Source: Brevundimonas sp. UBA5713
Lineage (GTDB): Bacteria > Pseudomonadota > Alphaproteobacteria > Caulobacterales > Caulobacteraceae
DNA length: 6,466 nucleotides
Direction of reading: 5' to 3'
NCBI RefSeq assembly: GCF_002419815.1
Contig: NZ_DIGV01000012.1
Coordinates: 1-6,466, forward strand
A program made the translations under genes and the position numbers. A model generated the notes under the pieces. That model searched no databases. It was given only the letters and a program-made list of their open reading frames with translations, and was not told where the DNA came from. The first letter of the stretch is position 1, and each line of letters opens with the position of its first letter. This document shows positions 5,661 through 6,466 of the stretch, piece after piece.

Positions 5661-6466
5661 TTCCGAACAGGCCAAGAGTGATCCAGCGGACCGTGACCAC
5701 CGCCCAGACCCGGCGCGCGGCGGATGGCTTCGGCCACATAGGCCCAGCCTTCGGCCACAGCCACATGCAACGGCAGGCCCTTGGCGATGCCCGCCGCACA
5801 GGCGCTGGCCAAGGTACAGCCGGTGCCGTGGGTGTGCATCGAATGGATGCGCTCGCTTTCCAGCAGGGTCTCGCCATCGGAAGTCATCAGAATATCGGTG
5901 ACCACGTCGCCCGGTACGTGCCCGCCCTTCATCAGGACCGCCTTGGCTCCCATAGCCAGCAAGGCCTCGCCTGCGCGGCGCTGGCCGTCGGCATCGGTAA
6001 TGGACAGACCGGTCAGGGCTTCGGCCTCGGGCGCATTGGGGGTCAGCAGGGTCGCGCGCGGCACCATCAGGGATTTGACGGCCTCGACCGCCAGATCGGG
6101 CAACAAAGGATGGCCGCCCTTAGCGATCATCACCGGATCGACCACCGCCGGAGCCTTGGCCTCGTCCAGCAGCTGCGCCACGGTTTCCACCACCTCGACC
6201 GTGCCCAGCATGCCGGTCTTCACCGCATCGGTGCCGATGTCTTCCAACACACAACGGGCCTGAGCGGTGATGACGTCCAGCGGCATGGGATGCACGCCAT
6301 GAACCCCCAGCGTGTTCTGCACCGTAATGGCCGTCACCGCTGTAGCGGCAAACCCGCCGAGCATGGTGATGGCCTTGATGTCGGCCTGAATGCCCGCGCC
6401 CCCGCCGGAATCAGAGCCCGCAACAACCAGTACCCGGCCTCTTTTTTGTTCGCTACCGCCGCCGAC
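5657..6466 (-). CDS. thiD: Hydroxymethylpyrimidine/phosphomethylpyrimidine kinase ThiD (start codon outside window)
   Basis: ThiD phosphorylates HMP to HMP-P and then to HMP-PP, the pyrimidine half of thiamine, using ATP in the cytoplasm. It belongs to the ribokinase fold. Translation from the right edge gives 269 codons, the full usual length, so only a few N-terminal residues are missing. The ATG at 6364 is internal, since the nucleotide- and substrate-binding motif VVAGSDSGGGAGIQAD (visible residues 14-29) lies upstream of it. Other landmarks are the ITVQNTLGVHGVHP stretch (47-60), VVDPVM (108-113), LLTPNAPEAEALTG (140-153), LMKGGH (178-183) and the C-terminal HTHGTGCTLASACAAGIAKG (211-230). 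Cys217 in that motif replaces the catalytic Asp of sugar kinases, as is usual in ThiD. No sign of decay is visible. The stop overlaps the next gene's start. No riboswitch can be assessed because the upstream region lies outside the window. Confidence 0.95.
   Translation of the reverse strand, partial: VGGGSEQKRGRVLVVAGSDSGGGAGIQADIKAITMLGGFAATAVTAITVQNTLGVHGVHPMPLDVITAQARCVLEDIGTDAVKTGMLGTVEVVETVAQLLDEAKAPAVVDPVMIAKGGHPLLPDLAVEAVKSLMVPRATLLTPNAPEAEALTGLSITDADGQRRAGEALLAMGAKAVLMKGGHVPGDVVTDILMTSDGETLLESERIHSMHTHGTGCTLASACAAGIAKGLPLHVAVAEGWAYVAEAIRRAPGLGGGHGPLDHSWPVRK

Noticed and set aside
6362..6364. ATG at 6364 as the thiD start
   Set aside because: The conserved GSDSGGGAGIQAD motif, essential for ThiD, is encoded in frame upstream of it, so the true start lies beyond 6466.

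Overview
The window looks like chromosomal core DNA from a GC-rich alphaproteobacterium, most likely of the Caulobacterales (Brevundimonas/Caulobacter type). This is inferred from codon usage, from a PhoP/FeuP-type two-component system sitting next to a cytochrome c biogenesis gene, from a -10 element resembling the Caulobacter housekeeping consensus, and from the families of the small exported proteins. I see no insertion sequences, phage genes, CRISPR arrays, rRNA or tRNA genes.

Layout, left to right. Positions 1-4277 hold five genes on the minus strand. In order of transcription they are a small exported PepSY-like protein (3948-4277), an OmpR/PhoP-family response regulator (3239-3919), a PhoQ-type sensor histidine kinase (1775-3232), an unrecognised soluble helical protein (322-1662) and the start of ccmI (1-304, cut by the window edge). 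The first three are tightly spaced (28 and 6 nt) and look like one operon. A strong hairpin and a 112-nt gap separate the kinase from the last two genes. Positions 4278-4627 are a divergent regulatory region. A small exported Arg-rich helical protein (4628-5014) is read rightward and ends in a good intrinsic terminator. Converging on it from the right are thiD (5657 to beyond 6466, missing only its extreme N-terminus) and a nucleotidyltransferase-like gene (5070-5660), joined by an ATGA overlap.

The most interesting part is the divergent intergenic region. On each side, reading toward the adjacent gene, there is a tandem hexamer of the form GTTCAG-N5-G(T/C)TCAG. This is the 11-bp repeat geometry of the PhoP box bound by enteric PhoP, and the operon encodes a close PhoP relative. 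On the minus side the box lies 11 bp upstream of CCTATAAC, a good -10 element, which would start transcription almost exactly at the PepSY gene's ATG (a leaderless mRNA). By eye, all exact copies of GTTCAG (either strand) in the window fall between 4292 and 4642. The inference is an autoregulated PhoP/FeuP-like circuit in which the kinase, the regulator and a periplasmic PepSY protein are co-expressed, and in which a second small exported protein encoded divergently belongs to the same regulon. The PepSY protein may modulate the kinase, as the small periplasmic protein FeuN is reported to do for FeuQ in Sinorhizobium.
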